A stretch of DNA of 64,000 nucleotides from Pseudonocardia parietis (GTDB lineage: Bacteria > Actinomycetota > Actinomycetes > Mycobacteriales > Pseudonocardiaceae). Positions 50,740-60,061 of the stretch are shown one piece after another; position 1 is the first letter of the stretch, and every line of letters begins with the position of its first letter. The stretch is from contig NZ_JAGINU010000001.1 in the NCBI RefSeq assembly GCF_017876315.1, positions 2,914,001 through 2,978,000 on the forward strand, given 5' to 3'. The translations under genes and the position numbers were made by a program. The notes under the pieces are model-generated. The model was not told the origin of the DNA, did no database searches, and saw only the letters and a program-made list of their open reading frames with translations.

Positions 50740-50772
50740 CACCGTGCCCCGGGCGGGACCCGGGGCACGGTG
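50740..50772. terminator. Bidirectional terminator hairpin
   Basis: A perfect 14-bp stem (arms CACCGTGCCCCGGG and its complement) with a 5-nt loop CGGGA, between the convergent pat-like and fumarase genes. It is the strongest hairpin of its kind in the window. Confidence 0.85.
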
Positions 50773-50782
50773 CGGCGCCGTG

Positions 50783-52432
50783 TCAGGTACGGAAGGTGAC
50801 CTGCAGCGTCGGCGCGGAGGTGTCGGCAAAGAAGTCGTTGCCCTTGTCGTCCATCACGACGAACGCGGGGAAGTCCTCGACGTCGATCTTCCAGACCGCC
50901 TCCATGCCGAGCTCCGGGTACTCGAGCACCTCGACGTTGCGGATGCAGTCCTGGGCCAGCCGTGCGGCCGGGCCGCCGATCGAGCCCAGGTAGAAGCCGC
51001 CGTTCGCGGCGCACGAGTCCACGACCTGCTTGGACCGGTTGCCCTTGGCCAGCATCACCAGCGAGCCGCCGGCCTCCTGGAACTGCTGGACGTAGGAGTC
51101 CATCCGGCCGGCCGTCGTCGGGCCGAACGAACCGGAGGCGTAGCCCTCCGGCGTCTTGGCGGGCCCGGCGTAGTAGACGGCGTGGTCACGCAGGTACTGC
51201 GGCATCGGCTCGCCCGCGTCCAGCCGCTCGGCGATCTTCGCGTGCGCGATGTCGCGGGCGACGACGAGCGGCCCGCTCAGCGACAGCCGGGTCTTCACCG
51301 GCACCTGCGAGAGCTGGGCGCGGATCTCGTCCATCGGCCGGTTGAGGTCGACCTGCACGACCTCGTCCGAGAGGTCGCCGGACTCGGTGTCGGGCAGGTA
51401 CTTCGCCGGGTCGCGCTCCAGCTGCTCCAGGTACACCCCGGACGGGGTGATCTTGGCCTTGGCCTGGCGGTCGGCCGAGCAGGACACCGCGACACCGACC
51501 GGCAGCGAGGCGCCGTGCCGGGGGAGCCGGATCACGCGGACGTCGTGACAGAAGTACTTGCCGCCGAACTGGGCGCCGATCCCGAAGTTGCGGGTCAGCT
51601 CCAGCACCTGCTGCTCGAGATCGGTGTCGCGGACCGCGTGGCCCAGTGGCGAGCCCTCGGTCGGCAGGGTGTCCAGGTAGCGCGCGGAGGCGAGCTTGGC
51701 GACCTTGAGGTTGTACTCGGCCGACATGCCGCCGACGACGATCGCGAGGTGGTACGGGGGGCAGGCCGCGGTGCCGAGCGAGCGCAGCTTCTCGTCCAGG
51801 AACGCCGCGAGCCGCTTCGGGTTCAGCAGCGCCTTCGTCTCCTGGTAGAGGAAGGTCTTGTTGGCCGAGCCGCCGCCCTTGGCCATCACCAGGAACTCGT
51901 AGTACGGGTCCCGGCCGGGCTTGGCGAACAGCTCGACCTGGGCCGGCAGGTTGGTGCCGGTGTTGCTCTCCTCCCAGAACGACAGCGGCGCCATCTGCGA
52001 GTACCGCAGGTTCAGCTCCTGGTAGGCCTCGAACACCCCGCGGGACACGGACGCCTCGTCGTCGCCACCGGTCAGCACGGTCTCGGTCTTCTTGCCGATG
52101 ACGATCGCGGTGCCGGTGTCCTGGCACATCGGCAGCACGCCGCCTGCCGAGACGCAGGCGTTGCGCAGCAGGTCGGTGGCGACGAACCGGTCGTTGCCGG
52201 ACGCCTCCGGATCGTCGATGATCGCGCGCAGCTGGGTCAGGTGGGACGGCCGGAGCAGGTGCTGGATGTCGTTCACGGCGGCGCGGACCAGGCCGGTGAT
52301 CGTCTCCGGGGGGACCTCGAGGAAGGTCCGGCCGGCGGCCTCGGTCACGGTGCCCGCGGGCAGGTCGAGCTCGCGGTACTCGGTGTCGTCCGGGCCGAGC
52401 GGGAGCACGTCGGTGTGGTGGAACTCGGGCAT
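50783..52432 (-). CDS. Fumarate hydratase, class I
   Basis: 549 residues. Class I fumarases are [4Fe-4S] dehydratases that interconvert fumarate and malate. The three cluster Cys are in [22 protein letters not shown] and [12 protein letters not shown]. Other conserved blocks are [30 protein letters not shown] and [19 protein letters not shown]. The N- and C-terminal domains are both full length in one chain, as in E. coli FumA/B. The oxygen-sensitive cluster is worth noting in what is probably an aerobe. ATG 52432 has no strong ribosome binding site. It is divergent from the molybdenum hydroxylase gene. Confidence 0.95.
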   Translation of the reverse strand: MPEFHHTDVLPLGPDDTEYRELDLPAGTVTEAAGRTFLEVPPETITGLVRAAVNDIQHLLRPSHLTQLRAIIDDPEASGNDRFVATDLLRNACVSAGGVLPMCQDTGTAIVIGKKTETVLTGGDDEASVSRGVFEAYQELNLRYSQMAPLSFWEESNTGTNLPAQVELFAKPGRDPYYEFLVMAKGGGSANKTFLYQETKALLNPKRLAAFLDEKLRSLGTAACPPYHLAIVVGGMSAEYNLKVAKLASARYLDTLPTEGSPLGHAVRDTDLEQQVLELTRNFGIGAQFGGKYFCHDVRVIRLPRHGASLPVGVAVSCSADRQAKAKITPSGVYLEQLERDPAKYLPDTESGDLSDEVVQVDLNRPMDEIRAQLSQVPVKTRLSLSGPLVVARDIAHAKIAERLDAGEPMPQYLRDHAVYYAGPAKTPEGYASGSFGPTTAGRMDSYVQQFQEAGGSLVMLAKGNRSKQVVDSCAANGGFYLGSIGGPAARLAQDCIRNVEVLEYPELGMEAVWKIDVEDFPAFVVMDDKGNDFFADTSAPTLQVTFRT

Positions 52433-52574
52433 GGCCGGGACGCTACCGGGCGGGGTCGGTGCGTGACCGCAGGTGGAGACGCAGACGACGCGTGACCCCG
52501 GCCGCTCACCGAGCCGCGTCGGTGTCCCCGGCAGGGAGCCGGGGCGTAACCGGACGACCCTCCGGTTCGTGCGG

Positions 52575-52580
52575 TAGCGT
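52575..52580 (+). promoter_or_regulatory. -10 box TAGCGT, predicted leaderless start
   Basis: TAGCGT ends 7 nt before ATG 52588, and there is no ribosome binding site, so the mRNA should begin at the start codon. Confidence 0.45.
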
Positions 52581-52587
52581 GGATCAC

Positions 52588-54969
52588 ATGCCTGGTTCGA
52601 TCCTCGGAACATCCGTCCGCCGCGTCGAGGACGCCGACCTGATCACCGGTGCGAGCACGTATGTGGGCAACCTCCGGCTCGACGGCCTGGCCCACGTGGC
52701 ATTCGTCCGGTCCCCGCTGGCGCACGCGCTCGTCACCGGCATCGACACGACCGAGGCGGCGGCCGCACCCGGGGTGCTCGCCGTCCACACCGCCGCCGAC
52801 CTGGACCTGCCCGCCCACCACGGCCTCGCCGTGCTCAACCCGGAGCTGCCGCGCCCGCCGCTGGCGACCGACCGGGTCCGCTTCGTCGGCGAGGCGGTCG
52901 CGCTCGTGGTCGCCGAGACCCGGGCCGCGGCCGTCGACGCCACCGAGCTCGTCGAGGTCGACTACGAGCCGCTGCCCGCCGTCACCGACCCGGAGGCGGC
53001 ACTCGCCGAGGGCGCCGAGCTGCAGTTCCCCGGATACGGGTCGAACCTGGCCGCCGGGCTGCGCGGCCCCGAGGACGACCCGCTGGCCGGTGCCGACGTC
53101 GTGGTCCGGGCCCGGATGGAGAACCAGCGGGTCGCCGCGGTCCCGCTGGAGGGCAACGCGATCGTCGCGGACCCGCGGGGCGGGGAGGCCGCAGGCGGCT
53201 ACGCGCTGACCGTGCACGTCTCCACCCAGATGCCGCACGGTTTCCAGAAGCAGCTCTGCGGGGTCCTCGGTCTCGACCCCGACACGGTCCGGGTGATCGC
53301 CCCGCACGTCGGCGGCGGGTTCGGCGCGAAGGCGGGCGTACTCGCCGAGCACACCGCGACCGTCGGCGCCGCCCGCGCGCTCGGCTGTCCGCTCGCATGG
53401 GTCGAGACGCGCTCGGAGAACCTGCTCTCGATGCCGCACGGCCGCGGCCAGGTCGGCTACTACGAGCTCGGCCTGACCCGTGAGGGGCGGATGACCGGCC
53501 TGCGGGCCCGGGTGATCGGCGACGCCGGGGCCTACGCCGGGTTCGGCGGTGCGCTGCCGCTGCACATGACCTACCTGATGGCATCGGGCGTCTACGACGT
53601 CCCGGCGGTCCGGTACGACGCCGCGTCCGCCCTGACCAACACCACGCCGATGGGCGCGTTCCGCGGTGCCGGCAGGCCCGAGGCCGCCGCGCACCTGGAA
53701 CGGCTGGTCGACCTGGCCGCCACCGAGCTGGGCATGGACCCGGTCGAGCTGCGGCGGCGCAACTTCCTCGCCCCGCAGGCGTTCCCGCACACCACCCCGA
53801 CCGGCGCGGTCTACGACGTCGGTGACTACGACCTGCCGCTGCGTGAGGCCCTGCGGATCGTCGGTCTCGACGAGCTGCGCGCCGAGCAGGCGCGGCGCCG
53901 CGAGGCGGGGGACCCGGTCCGGCTCGGCATCGGGATCTCGGTGTACGTCGAGGTCACCGCGGGCGGCGGGGGCGGCGAGTACGGCTCGGTCACCGTGCAC
54001 GCCGACGGTTCCGCGACCGTCTCGGCGGGCACCTCCGCGCACGGGCAGGGGCACGCGACGTCGTTCTCCATGCTCGTCGCCGACCGGCTCGGCATCCCGT
54101 TGGAGCGGATCGACTACGTGCAGTCCGACACCGCGCGGGTGCCGCGGGGCGCAGGCACCGGCGGGTCGCGCTCCCTGCAGCTCGGCGGCACCGCGGTGTC
54201 CGAGGCCGCGCACGAGCTCTTCGAACGGGCCCGCACGATCGCCGCGACGCTGCTGGAGGCGTCCGCCCAGGACGTCGAGATCACCGAGGACGGCACGTTC
54301 GGCGTCGCGGGCGTGCCCGCCGGCCCGCGGGTGACCTGGACCGAGGTGCACCGCCAGGCAGCGGAGACGGGGGAGCAGCTGCACGTCGGGCTGGACTCCC
54401 AGCAGTCCGGGGCGACGTACCCGTTCGGCGCGCACGTCTCGGTCGTCGAGGTCGACACCGACACCGGCCGGGTCACCCCGCGCCGCCACGTCGCCGTCGA
54501 CGACTGCGGCCGGATTCTCAACCCGCTGCTCGTCGAGGGCCAGCAGCACGGCGGGATGGCCCAGGGGATCGCGCAGGCGCTCTACGAGCAGGTCCGCTAC
54601 GACGACGAGGGTCAGCCGATCACCTCCAGTCTCGCCGCCTACACCATCCCGACCGCGGCCGATCTGTTCGCCCTCGAGGCCGCGACGACCGAGACCCCGA
54701 CGCCGCTGAACTCGCTGGGGGCCAAGGGGATCGGCGAGTCCGCAACGATCGGCTCGACCCCCGCGGTGCAGAACGCGGTGGTGGACGCGCTCGCCGACCT
54801 GGGCGTGCGGCACATCGACCTGCCGTGCACCCCCGAGCGGGTGTGGCGGGCGGTCACCGCCGCCAGGGCCGGGGCACCGGAGGACGCCTGGCGGGAGCCG
54901 CCCGCGGTGTTCGACGACCTGCCCGTGCGCGGTGGCGCGTCGGCCGACGACGACGTCGCCGCGATCTGA
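52588..54969 (+). CDS. Xanthine dehydrogenase family molybdopterin-binding (large) subunit
   Basis: 793 residues. The first domain (Ald_Xan_dh_[41 protein letters not shown]) is followed by the large molybdopterin domain ([39 protein letters not shown]) and the catalytic Glu in [15 protein letters not shown]. The active-site loop reads [12 protein letters not shown], the form II-like AxRGAGR pattern, not the CO-oxidising AYRCSFR. The medium FAD and small 2Fe-2S subunits normally next to it are missing. The substrate is therefore unknown, probably a purine or aldehyde. ATG 52588 appears leaderless. Confidence 0.9.
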   Translation: MPGSILGTSVRRVEDADLITGASTYVGNLRLDGLAHVAFVRSPLAHALVTGIDTTEAAAAPGVLAVHTAADLDLPAHHGLAVLNPELPRPPLATDRVRFVGEAVALVVAETRAAAVDATELVEVDYEPLPAVTDPEAALAEGAELQFPGYGSNLAAGLRGPEDDPLAGADVVVRARMENQRVAAVPLEGNAIVADPRGGEAAGGYALTVHVSTQMPHGFQKQLCGVLGLDPDTVRVIAPHVGGGFGAKAGVLAEHTATVGAARALGCPLAWVETRSENLLSMPHGRGQVGYYELGLTREGRMTGLRARVIGDAGAYAGFGGALPLHMTYLMASGVYDVPAVRYDAASALTNTTPMGAFRGAGRPEAAAHLERLVDLAATELGMDPVELRRRNFLAPQAFPHTTPTGAVYDVGDYDLPLREALRIVGLDELRAEQARRREAGDPVRLGIGISVYVEVTAGGGGGEYGSVTVHADGSATVSAGTSAHGQGHATSFSMLVADRLGIPLERIDYVQSDTARVPRGAGTGGSRSLQLGGTAVSEAAHELFERARTIAATLLEASAQDVEITEDGTFGVAGVPAGPRVTWTEVHRQAAETGEQLHVGLDSQQSGATYPFGAHVSVVEVDTDTGRVTPRRHVAVDDCGRILNPLLVEGQQHGGMAQGIAQALYEQVRYDDEGQPITSSLAAYTIPTAADLFALEAATTETPTPLNSLGAKGIGESATIGSTPAVQNAVVDALADLGVRHIDLPCTPERVWRAVTAARAGAPEDAWREPPAVFDDLPVRGGASADDDVAAI

Positions 54970-55101
54970 GGAGCGGGGTTCGCAGCTCGTGAGCCACCCC
55001 CCGGCCGTCCGCGTCGGGCCGGTGTCGCAGACTCTGCGCCGGACACCGAGGCAGGACACACCGAACAGGCGACACCGAACAGCTGGGAGGCGACGCGCAC
55101 C

Positions 55102-55941
55102 ATGAGGCTCGCGACGATCCGGACCGCGACCGGGCTCCGGGCGGTGCGTCTCGACGGCGACACCGCCGTCGAGACGGGGGAGACCGACGTGCGCACGCTG
55201 CTCGAGCGCCCGGACTGGGCCGAGCACGCCGCGGCGGCGGGCGGTCCGGTGCACGACGCGTCCACGCTGGATCTCGCGCCGCTGGTCCCGTCGCCGGAGA
55301 AGATCCTCTGCATCGGTCTCAACTACCGCGACCACGTGCTGGAGATGGGCAACGAGCTGCCCGAGTACCCCACGATCTTCGGCAAGTTCGCGCCCGCGCT
55401 GATCGGGGCGCGGGACGAGATCGAGCTCCCGTCCCAGTCCGACCGGGTCGACTACGAGGCCGAGCTGACCGTCGTCATCGGGCAGTCGGTCCGGCACGCC
55501 GACGCCGAGTCGGCGCGGGCCGCGATCGCCGGCTACACGGTGCTCAACGACGTGAGCATGCGCGACTACCAGCGCCGTACGAAGCAGTTCCTGCAGGGCA
55601 AGACCTGGGAGCACTCCACCCCGCTCGGTCCCGAGCTGGTCACCCCGGACGAGCTGCCCGCCGATCCGGCCGACGGCGGCGCGCTGCGCATCCGGTCCGA
55701 GCTCTCCGGCGAGATCATGCAGGACTCGACCACCGACCAACTCGTGTTCGGTGTCGTCGACCTGATCGTCTACCTGTCGACGATCCTCACCCTCAACCCC
55801 GGCGACGTCATCGCCACCGGCACCCCGGGCGGGGTCGGCGACGCCCGCACGCCCCCGCGCTACCTCACCGACGGCGCCGAGATCGTCACCTCGGTCGAAG
55901 GGATCGGGGAGTGCCGCAACGTGGCCCGGTCGCTGCAGTGA
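55102..55941 (+). CDS. Fumarylacetoacetate hydrolase family protein, probable fumarylpyruvate hydrolase
   Basis: 279 residues. The FAH fold shows ILCIGLNYRDHVLEMGNELP, the metal Glu pair in DYEAELTVVIG, KTWEHSTPLGPELV, and the C-terminal LNPGDVIATGTPGGVG. Family members cleave C-C bonds in acylpyruvates. The next gene overlaps by GTGA and encodes a maleylpyruvate isomerase, so the likely substrate is fumarylpyruvate, giving fumarate and pyruvate in the gentisate pathway. No gentisate dioxygenase is in the window. ATG 55102 has GGGAGG 11 nt upstream. The leader carries three ACACCGA repeats. Confidence 0.9.
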   Translation: MRLATIRTATGLRAVRLDGDTAVETGETDVRTLLERPDWAEHAAAAGGPVHDASTLDLAPLVPSPEKILCIGLNYRDHVLEMGNELPEYPTIFGKFAPALIGARDEIELPSQSDRVDYEAELTVVIGQSVRHADAESARAAIAGYTVLNDVSMRDYQRRTKQFLQGKTWEHSTPLGPELVTPDELPADPADGGALRIRSELSGEIMQDSTTDQLVFGVVDLIVYLSTILTLNPGDVIATGTPGGVGDARTPPRYLTDGAEIVTSVEGIGECRNVARSLQ

Positions 55942-56708
55942 CCGACGACGAACCGGTGCCCGTACCGCCGGCCCTGGCCGACTCACTGGCCTGGGCGGCG
56001 GACGGGCAGGCCCACCTGCGCGGCCTCATGACGCGGATGGGTGGCGACGCCTTCGCCGCTCCGTCCCTGCTGGCCGGCTGGACCAGGGCGCACGTGCTCA
56101 CCCACGTGGCCCGCAACGCCGACGCGATGGTCAACCTGCTGACCTGGGCGCGGACCGGCGAGCCGACCCCGGCCTACCCGGACCGGGCCGCGCGGGACGC
56201 GGGCATCGCCGCCGCGGCAGGCCGCACCCCCGACGAGATCCGCGCCGACGTCATCGCGTCGTCCGACCGGCTCGCCGACGTCGCCCGCACGCTCCCCGCG
56301 AGCGCGTGGTCGGCGCACGTGCGCAACGCCCAGGACGTCGAGATCCCGGCGACCGCGGTGCCGTGGGCACGGGCCCGCGAGGTGTGGATCCACGCGGTCG
56401 ACCTCGACGTCGGGGCGTCGTTCAAGGACCTGCCGATCCCGATGCGCAGGGTGCTCGTCGCCGACGTCGTCGCGACGCTCGAGACCCGGCCGGGCTGTCC
56501 GCGCGTCCGGCTGGAGGAGGCCAGGACCGGGCAGGTGCGCGAGTTCGGACCGGGCCCGGCGACGGACGACGGCACGGAGCCGGGCGATCTCGGCACGGTC
56601 CGCGGCAAGGCACCGGACCTGATCGCCTGGCTGCTCGGCCGCCCGTTCGGGAAGGGCCTGCGCGACGCAGGCGGCAACCTGCCGCCTCCGCTGCCGGTCT
56701 GGCTGTGA
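55938..56708 (+). CDS. Maleylpyruvate isomerase family, mycothiol-dependent type
   Basis: 256 residues. The N-terminal DinB-like metal helix bundle contains LLAGWTRAHVLTHVARNADA (metal His) and VWIHAVDLDVGASFKDLP (metal His and Asp). These are the zinc-site features of the mycothiol-dependent maleylpyruvate isomerase of Corynebacterium. The C-terminal domain (KAPDLIAWLLGRPFGKGL) is the MDMPI_C type. It converts maleylpyruvate to fumarylpyruvate with mycothiol. The start is the GTG that overlaps the FAH stop, so the two are translationally coupled. Confidence 0.88.
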   Translation: MTDDEPVPVPPALADSLAWAADGQAHLRGLMTRMGGDAFAAPSLLAGWTRAHVLTHVARNADAMVNLLTWARTGEPTPAYPDRAARDAGIAAAAGRTPDEIRADVIASSDRLADVARTLPASAWSAHVRNAQDVEIPATAVPWARAREVWIHAVDLDVGASFKDLPIPMRRVLVADVVATLETRPGCPRVRLEEARTGQVREFGPGPATDDGTEPGDLGTVRGKAPDLIAWLLGRPFGKGLRDAGGNLPPPLPVWL

Positions 56709-56726
56709 CCGGCCGGTACCCGGGCG

Positions 56727-57512
56727 TCAGCGGCCCTCGAGCTCGTCCAGCCGCGCGGTGGCCCGCCCGAGCTGGCGGGCCATCTCGTCCAGCCGGGCCT
56801 GCAGCAGCGCCATCTCCGCGGTGAGCACCGCGACCGCTCCGGCGGTGGCGATCGGGTCGCCCTCGGCCGGCTCCGGCCCGCCGAACCCGGAGTCGTCGAG
56901 CGGGCGGTCCCCGAGCCGACCGGCATCGCCGCCGGCACCGGAGCCGACCGGGGCCAGCGGACCCGCGGGGACGTCGTCGGGCAGCAGGGTCACGGCGGCG
57001 AGCCGGGCGAACCGCTCCGGCGACAGCACCGGGCGTGCCCCCGCACAGCGCGCACAGGCGGGTTCCAGCCGCCGCCACCCGTGCTGGCCCGATCCGGTGT
57101 CGGCGAGCGCGGACACCGTCACCCCGCACCGGCACGGCCGCATCCGGACCGAGCGCACCCGCTGCCGCGAGTACCGCAACCCCAGCTCGTAGCGCCGGAA
57201 CCGCCCGGACACGGCGACCTCGAGCAGCACCGAACCCTGGTGCTCCGGTGCGCACGCCAGCTCACGGGCGTCGGAGTCGGAGTGGAAGCAGTAGAAGCCG
57301 CAGTCGCACCAGCGCGACGGGCAGGAGTGCCGGCAGCCGTGCGCGCAGACCGCGTCGTCGACGGTGCGGTACACGTGGGCACGACCGAGGGTGACCCCGC
57401 TGAAGCCGGCCGTCGTGCCGTCCGCGGACAGCATGGGGAAGGCCAGCTTGTGCCCCGTCAGCGGGCCGGTCGGACGCTCCTGCGGGGCACGGCTGAACAG
57501 GCCGCCCGGCAC
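56727..57512 (-). CDS. Cysteine-rich hypothetical protein
   Basis: 261 residues, not recognised. After KLAFPMLSADGTTAGFSGVT comes a dense Cys cluster (VCAHGCRHSCPSRWCDCG, then FYCFH), with more Cys in ELACAPEH, RPCRCGVTV and PACARCAG, eleven in all. The spacing suggests at least two zinc sites. A beta-rich middle (SVLLEVAVSGRFRRYELGLR) lies between them. The C-terminus is a coiled helix with MALLQARLDEMARQLGRATA. Start GTG 57512 has GAGGA 5 nt upstream, inside the end of the preceding 54-residue gene, so the two are coupled. Possible roles include nucleic-acid or protein binding; unproven. Confidence 0.7.
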   Translation of the reverse strand: MPGGLFSRAPQERPTGPLTGHKLAFPMLSADGTTAGFSGVTLGRAHVYRTVDDAVCAHGCRHSCPSRWCDCGFYCFHSDSDARELACAPEHQGSVLLEVAVSGRFRRYELGLRYSRQRVRSVRMRPCRCGVTVSALADTGSGQHGWRRLEPACARCAGARPVLSPERFARLAAVTLLPDDVPAGPLAPVGSGAGGDAGRLGDRPLDDSGFGGPEPAEGDPIATAGAVAVLTAEMALLQARLDEMARQLGRATARLDELEGR

Positions 57513-57513
57513 G

Positions 57514-57678
57514 TCAGTCCTCGCGCGACCCCGACCGGGCCGGCACCTCGTGCTCGACCGGCGACCAGTCGACGACCTCGGGCTCGGGGGTGGGCACCGG
57601 CCGGTCCTGCGCGGCGGTGAGCCGGTCGGCCTCGTGGTCGACGGCATATCCCTCGGAGATCTTGCGGCCCAGCCTCAT
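57514..57678 (-). CDS. Small acidic protein, 54 residues (upstream partner of the Cys-rich protein)
   Basis: ATG 57678 follows GGGAGG by 4 nt, and the frame runs 54 codons to TGA 57514-57516, 1 nt before the next start. The product begins MRLGRKISEGYAVDHEADRL, then has a Pro/Glu-rich part (PVPTPEPEVVDWSPVEHEV) and ends in an Arg/Glu tail. It contains no Cys and no membrane segment. Its ribosome binding site and the end-to-start junction support real translation. Function unknown; the acidic linker form would suit a binding partner or adaptor of the Cys-rich protein. Confidence 0.6.
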   Translation of the reverse strand: MRLGRKISEGYAVDHEADRLTAAQDRPVPTPEPEVVDWSPVEHEVPARSGSRED

Positions 57679-57859
57679 GATGCCTCCCGTGCTCCGGGTT
57701 CCCGGGCGGACCGTCGTGTGGCCGCCGTCACCAGGCTGACCGTTTCGCGCGATGTTGTCCAGAGCGGAACGGGTGAGGCGGACGGGGTACGGAGATCACA
57801 CCGATGCCGGAGCGCGGCGCCGGTACCGTCCATGCTCGGACGGACACGGGGAGTGATCG

Positions 57860-59017
57860 ATGCGGGGCACGGCGCGGTACGGGATCGAACACGAGCTGGC
57901 ACTGCTCCGGCCGGACGGTGCACTCGCCGACTTCACCTCGCTCACCCACGCCGAGGTCGCCCGGATCGTCGGGGAGCTCCCCGACCTCCCCGGTGACCAG
58001 GCGGACCTGCGGATCGGCGACGCGGGCATCCGCCGCAAGCGCTGGTACGCCGAGGGCTACGAACGGATCGACGACGACGGCGAGCTCGTGGCGTTCGAGC
58101 CGAAGGGGATCGAGGTCCGCACGGTCGTGCACGACTCGGTGGCGGACACCGAGGCCGCACTGACCGCCGACGCCCGGCTGCTCGCCGAGGTCGCCGCCCG
58201 GTACGACCTGCGACCGGTCGCGTTCGGACACCACCCGTTCCGCTCGGAGTACCGGCTCGACCCGCCCCCGAACGCGCGGGAGCGGGCGCTGATGGCGGCC
58301 TCGCCGGAGGAACGCACCGCGCACCTGCACATGGTCACCTGGGGCCCCGACCTCAACCTGTCGTTCCCCGAGGCCGGCAGCGACCCGGCGGTGCTGGCCG
58401 ACGCGGCCGCCAAGCTGACCTACTACAGCCCGTACCTGGTGCCCTGGTCGTTCTCCTCCCCGTTCCGTGACGGGCGGCCGTGGGGCGGGCTCTCCGCCCG
58501 GACCTCCCGCCGGACGGGTGCGCGCCCGGCTGCGCTCGCCTACCTCGAGCCGGGCGCGGCGCTGCTGCCGTCCGACCCGAGCCTGGTCCGGCACGCCGGC
58601 ATCCCGGGGGAGATCGGGCGGATCGAGTTCAAGGCGTTCGACGCCGTCGCGGCGGTCCCGGAGGAGGAGCCGGCCGACGGGGGCGGTCCCGGTCTGCTCG
58701 GCGCGTTGCTCAGCCTGCTCACCGGCGTGCTGCGGGACACGACGCTGACCGGCAGGCGGCGCACCCCGGACGCGGCCCTGCACCGCACCTCGGCGCTGCA
58801 CGGCTGGTCCGACCCGGCGATCCGGGCCGGATCGCTGGCCACGCTGAGTGCCGCGGCGGCGGCGCTGAAGGACGAGCCCGGCCACCGGGAGCGGCTGGAG
58901 CTGCTGTCCGAGCGGCTCCGGCGTCGGCAGACCCCGGCCGACCGGATGCTCGCCCGCTACCGCGAGGGCGGCGGGATCCCCGGCGTCGCCGCCGGGCGCG
59001 ACCACGCCGCCCTCTGA
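57860..59017 (+). CDS. Glutamate-cysteine ligase-like (GCS2 family) protein
   Basis: 385 residues. The ATP-dependent carboxylate-amine ligase fold shows YGIEHELALLRPDGALADF (metal Glu), FEPKGIEVRTVVHDSVADTE, THMV-like AHLHMVTWGPDLNLSFPE and YSPYLVPWSFSSPFRDGRPW. It belongs to the GCS2/YbdK-type group, which makes gamma-glutamyl or related amide bonds; the real amino substrate is unknown, and mycothiol-using bacteria do not need glutathione. ATG 57860 has GGGGAG 6 nt upstream. It is convergent with panB, 9 bp apart. Confidence 0.85.
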   Translation: MRGTARYGIEHELALLRPDGALADFTSLTHAEVARIVGELPDLPGDQADLRIGDAGIRRKRWYAEGYERIDDDGELVAFEPKGIEVRTVVHDSVADTEAALTADARLLAEVAARYDLRPVAFGHHPFRSEYRLDPPPNARERALMAASPEERTAHLHMVTWGPDLNLSFPEAGSDPAVLADAAAKLTYYSPYLVPWSFSSPFRDGRPWGGLSARTSRRTGARPAALAYLEPGAALLPSDPSLVRHAGIPGEIGRIEFKAFDAVAAVPEEEPADGGGPGLLGALLSLLTGVLRDTTLTGRRRTPDAALHRTSALHGWSDPAIRAGSLATLSAAAAALKDEPGHRERLELLSERLRRRQTPADRMLARYREGGGIPGVAAGRDHAAL

Positions 59018-59026
59018 CCCGGAAGG

Positions 59027-59890
59027 TCAGCGGTAGCTGTGCTCCTCGGCGGGGTACTCCCCGCCGCGCACGTCGGCGGCGAACGCGGCGGCCGCGTCGT
59101 GCAGCACCGCGCCGACCTCGGCGTACTTGCGCACGAAGCGCGGCACCTTCCCGCGGTTCATGCCCGCCATGTCCGACCAGACGAGCACCTGGGCGTCGCA
59201 GTCCGGTCCGGCGCCGATCCCGATGGTCGGGATCCGCAGCTCGCCGGTGACCTGCTTCGCCACGTCGGCGGGCACCATCTCCAGCACGACGGAGAACGCC
59301 CCGGCCTCCTGGAGCGCCAGCGCGTCCTCGATGAGCCGCTCGGCGGCGTCGCCGCGGCCCTGGATGCGGAACCCACCGAGCGCGTGCTCGCTCTGCGGGG
59401 TGAAACCGAGGTGGCCCATCACCGGCACCCCGGATGCGGTGAGCGCCTCGACCTGCGGCGCGAACCGGGCGCCGCCCTCCAGCTTCACCGCGTGCGCACC
59501 GGCCTCCTTCATGAACCGGAACGCCGTCTCCTGGGCCTGGCCGGGGGAGACCTGGTAGCTGCCGAACGGCAGGTCCGCGACGACCAGGGCGCTGCGTGCG
59601 CCGCGGACCACGGCGCGGGTGAGCGGCAGCAGGTCGTCGACCGTGACCGGGATCGTGTTGGCGTGGCCGAAGACGTTGTTGCCCGCCGAGTCGCCGACCA
59701 GCAGGACCGGGATGCCCGCGTCGTCGAAGATCTCGGCGGAGTAGACGTCGTAGGCGGTCAGCATGGGCCAGCGCCGACCTTCCTGCTTCCACTGCAGCAG
59801 GTGGTGGATGCGGGTGCGCTTGGGTGGTGCGGCCGCCCGGTAGGGGGACTCGACCTCGCCGGACCCGGACATGGGAGTGCTAGTGCTCAC
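59027..59890 (-). CDS. panB: 3-methyl-2-oxobutanoate hydroxymethyltransferase
   Basis: 287 residues. PanB adds a hydroxymethyl group from methylene-tetrahydrofolate to 2-oxoisovalerate, the first step to pantothenate and CoA. Signatures are [40 protein letters not shown] (Mg Asp), [38 protein letters not shown] and [17 protein letters not shown] (catalytic Glu). The N-terminal ~25 residues are an extra basic tail. The start is GTG 59890 with GGAAGGAG 7 nt upstream. No panC or panD is next to it. Confidence 0.96.
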   Translation of the reverse strand: MSTSTPMSGSGEVESPYRAAAPPKRTRIHHLLQWKQEGRRWPMLTAYDVYSAEIFDDAGIPVLLVGDSAGNNVFGHANTIPVTVDDLLPLTRAVVRGARSALVVADLPFGSYQVSPGQAQETAFRFMKEAGAHAVKLEGGARFAPQVEALTASGVPVMGHLGFTPQSEHALGGFRIQGRGDAAERLIEDALALQEAGAFSVVLEMVPADVAKQVTGELRIPTIGIGAGPDCDAQVLVWSDMAGMNRGKVPRFVRKYAEVGAVLHDAAAAFAADVRGGEYPAEEHSYR

Positions 59891-60061
59891 CAGTGAGCTC
59901 CTTCCGTGCCTCGAGGCCCGCGCTGATCGTGGGTCCCCGGGTTCGTCATCGGTGGCGATCGCCAGGGTGGCAGCGCGGACGGCGTGGCGGGCTCCGGTGT
60001 GGGGACGCTCACCCGGCTTCCCGACCGGCCCCGCGCCCGGTCACTGTCGGGGGTCGATGGC

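Noticed and set aside
57860..59017. GCS2 gene as evidence for glutathione synthesis
   Set aside because: The family is broad, and mycothiol-type enzymes in the window argue against glutathione; substrate left open.
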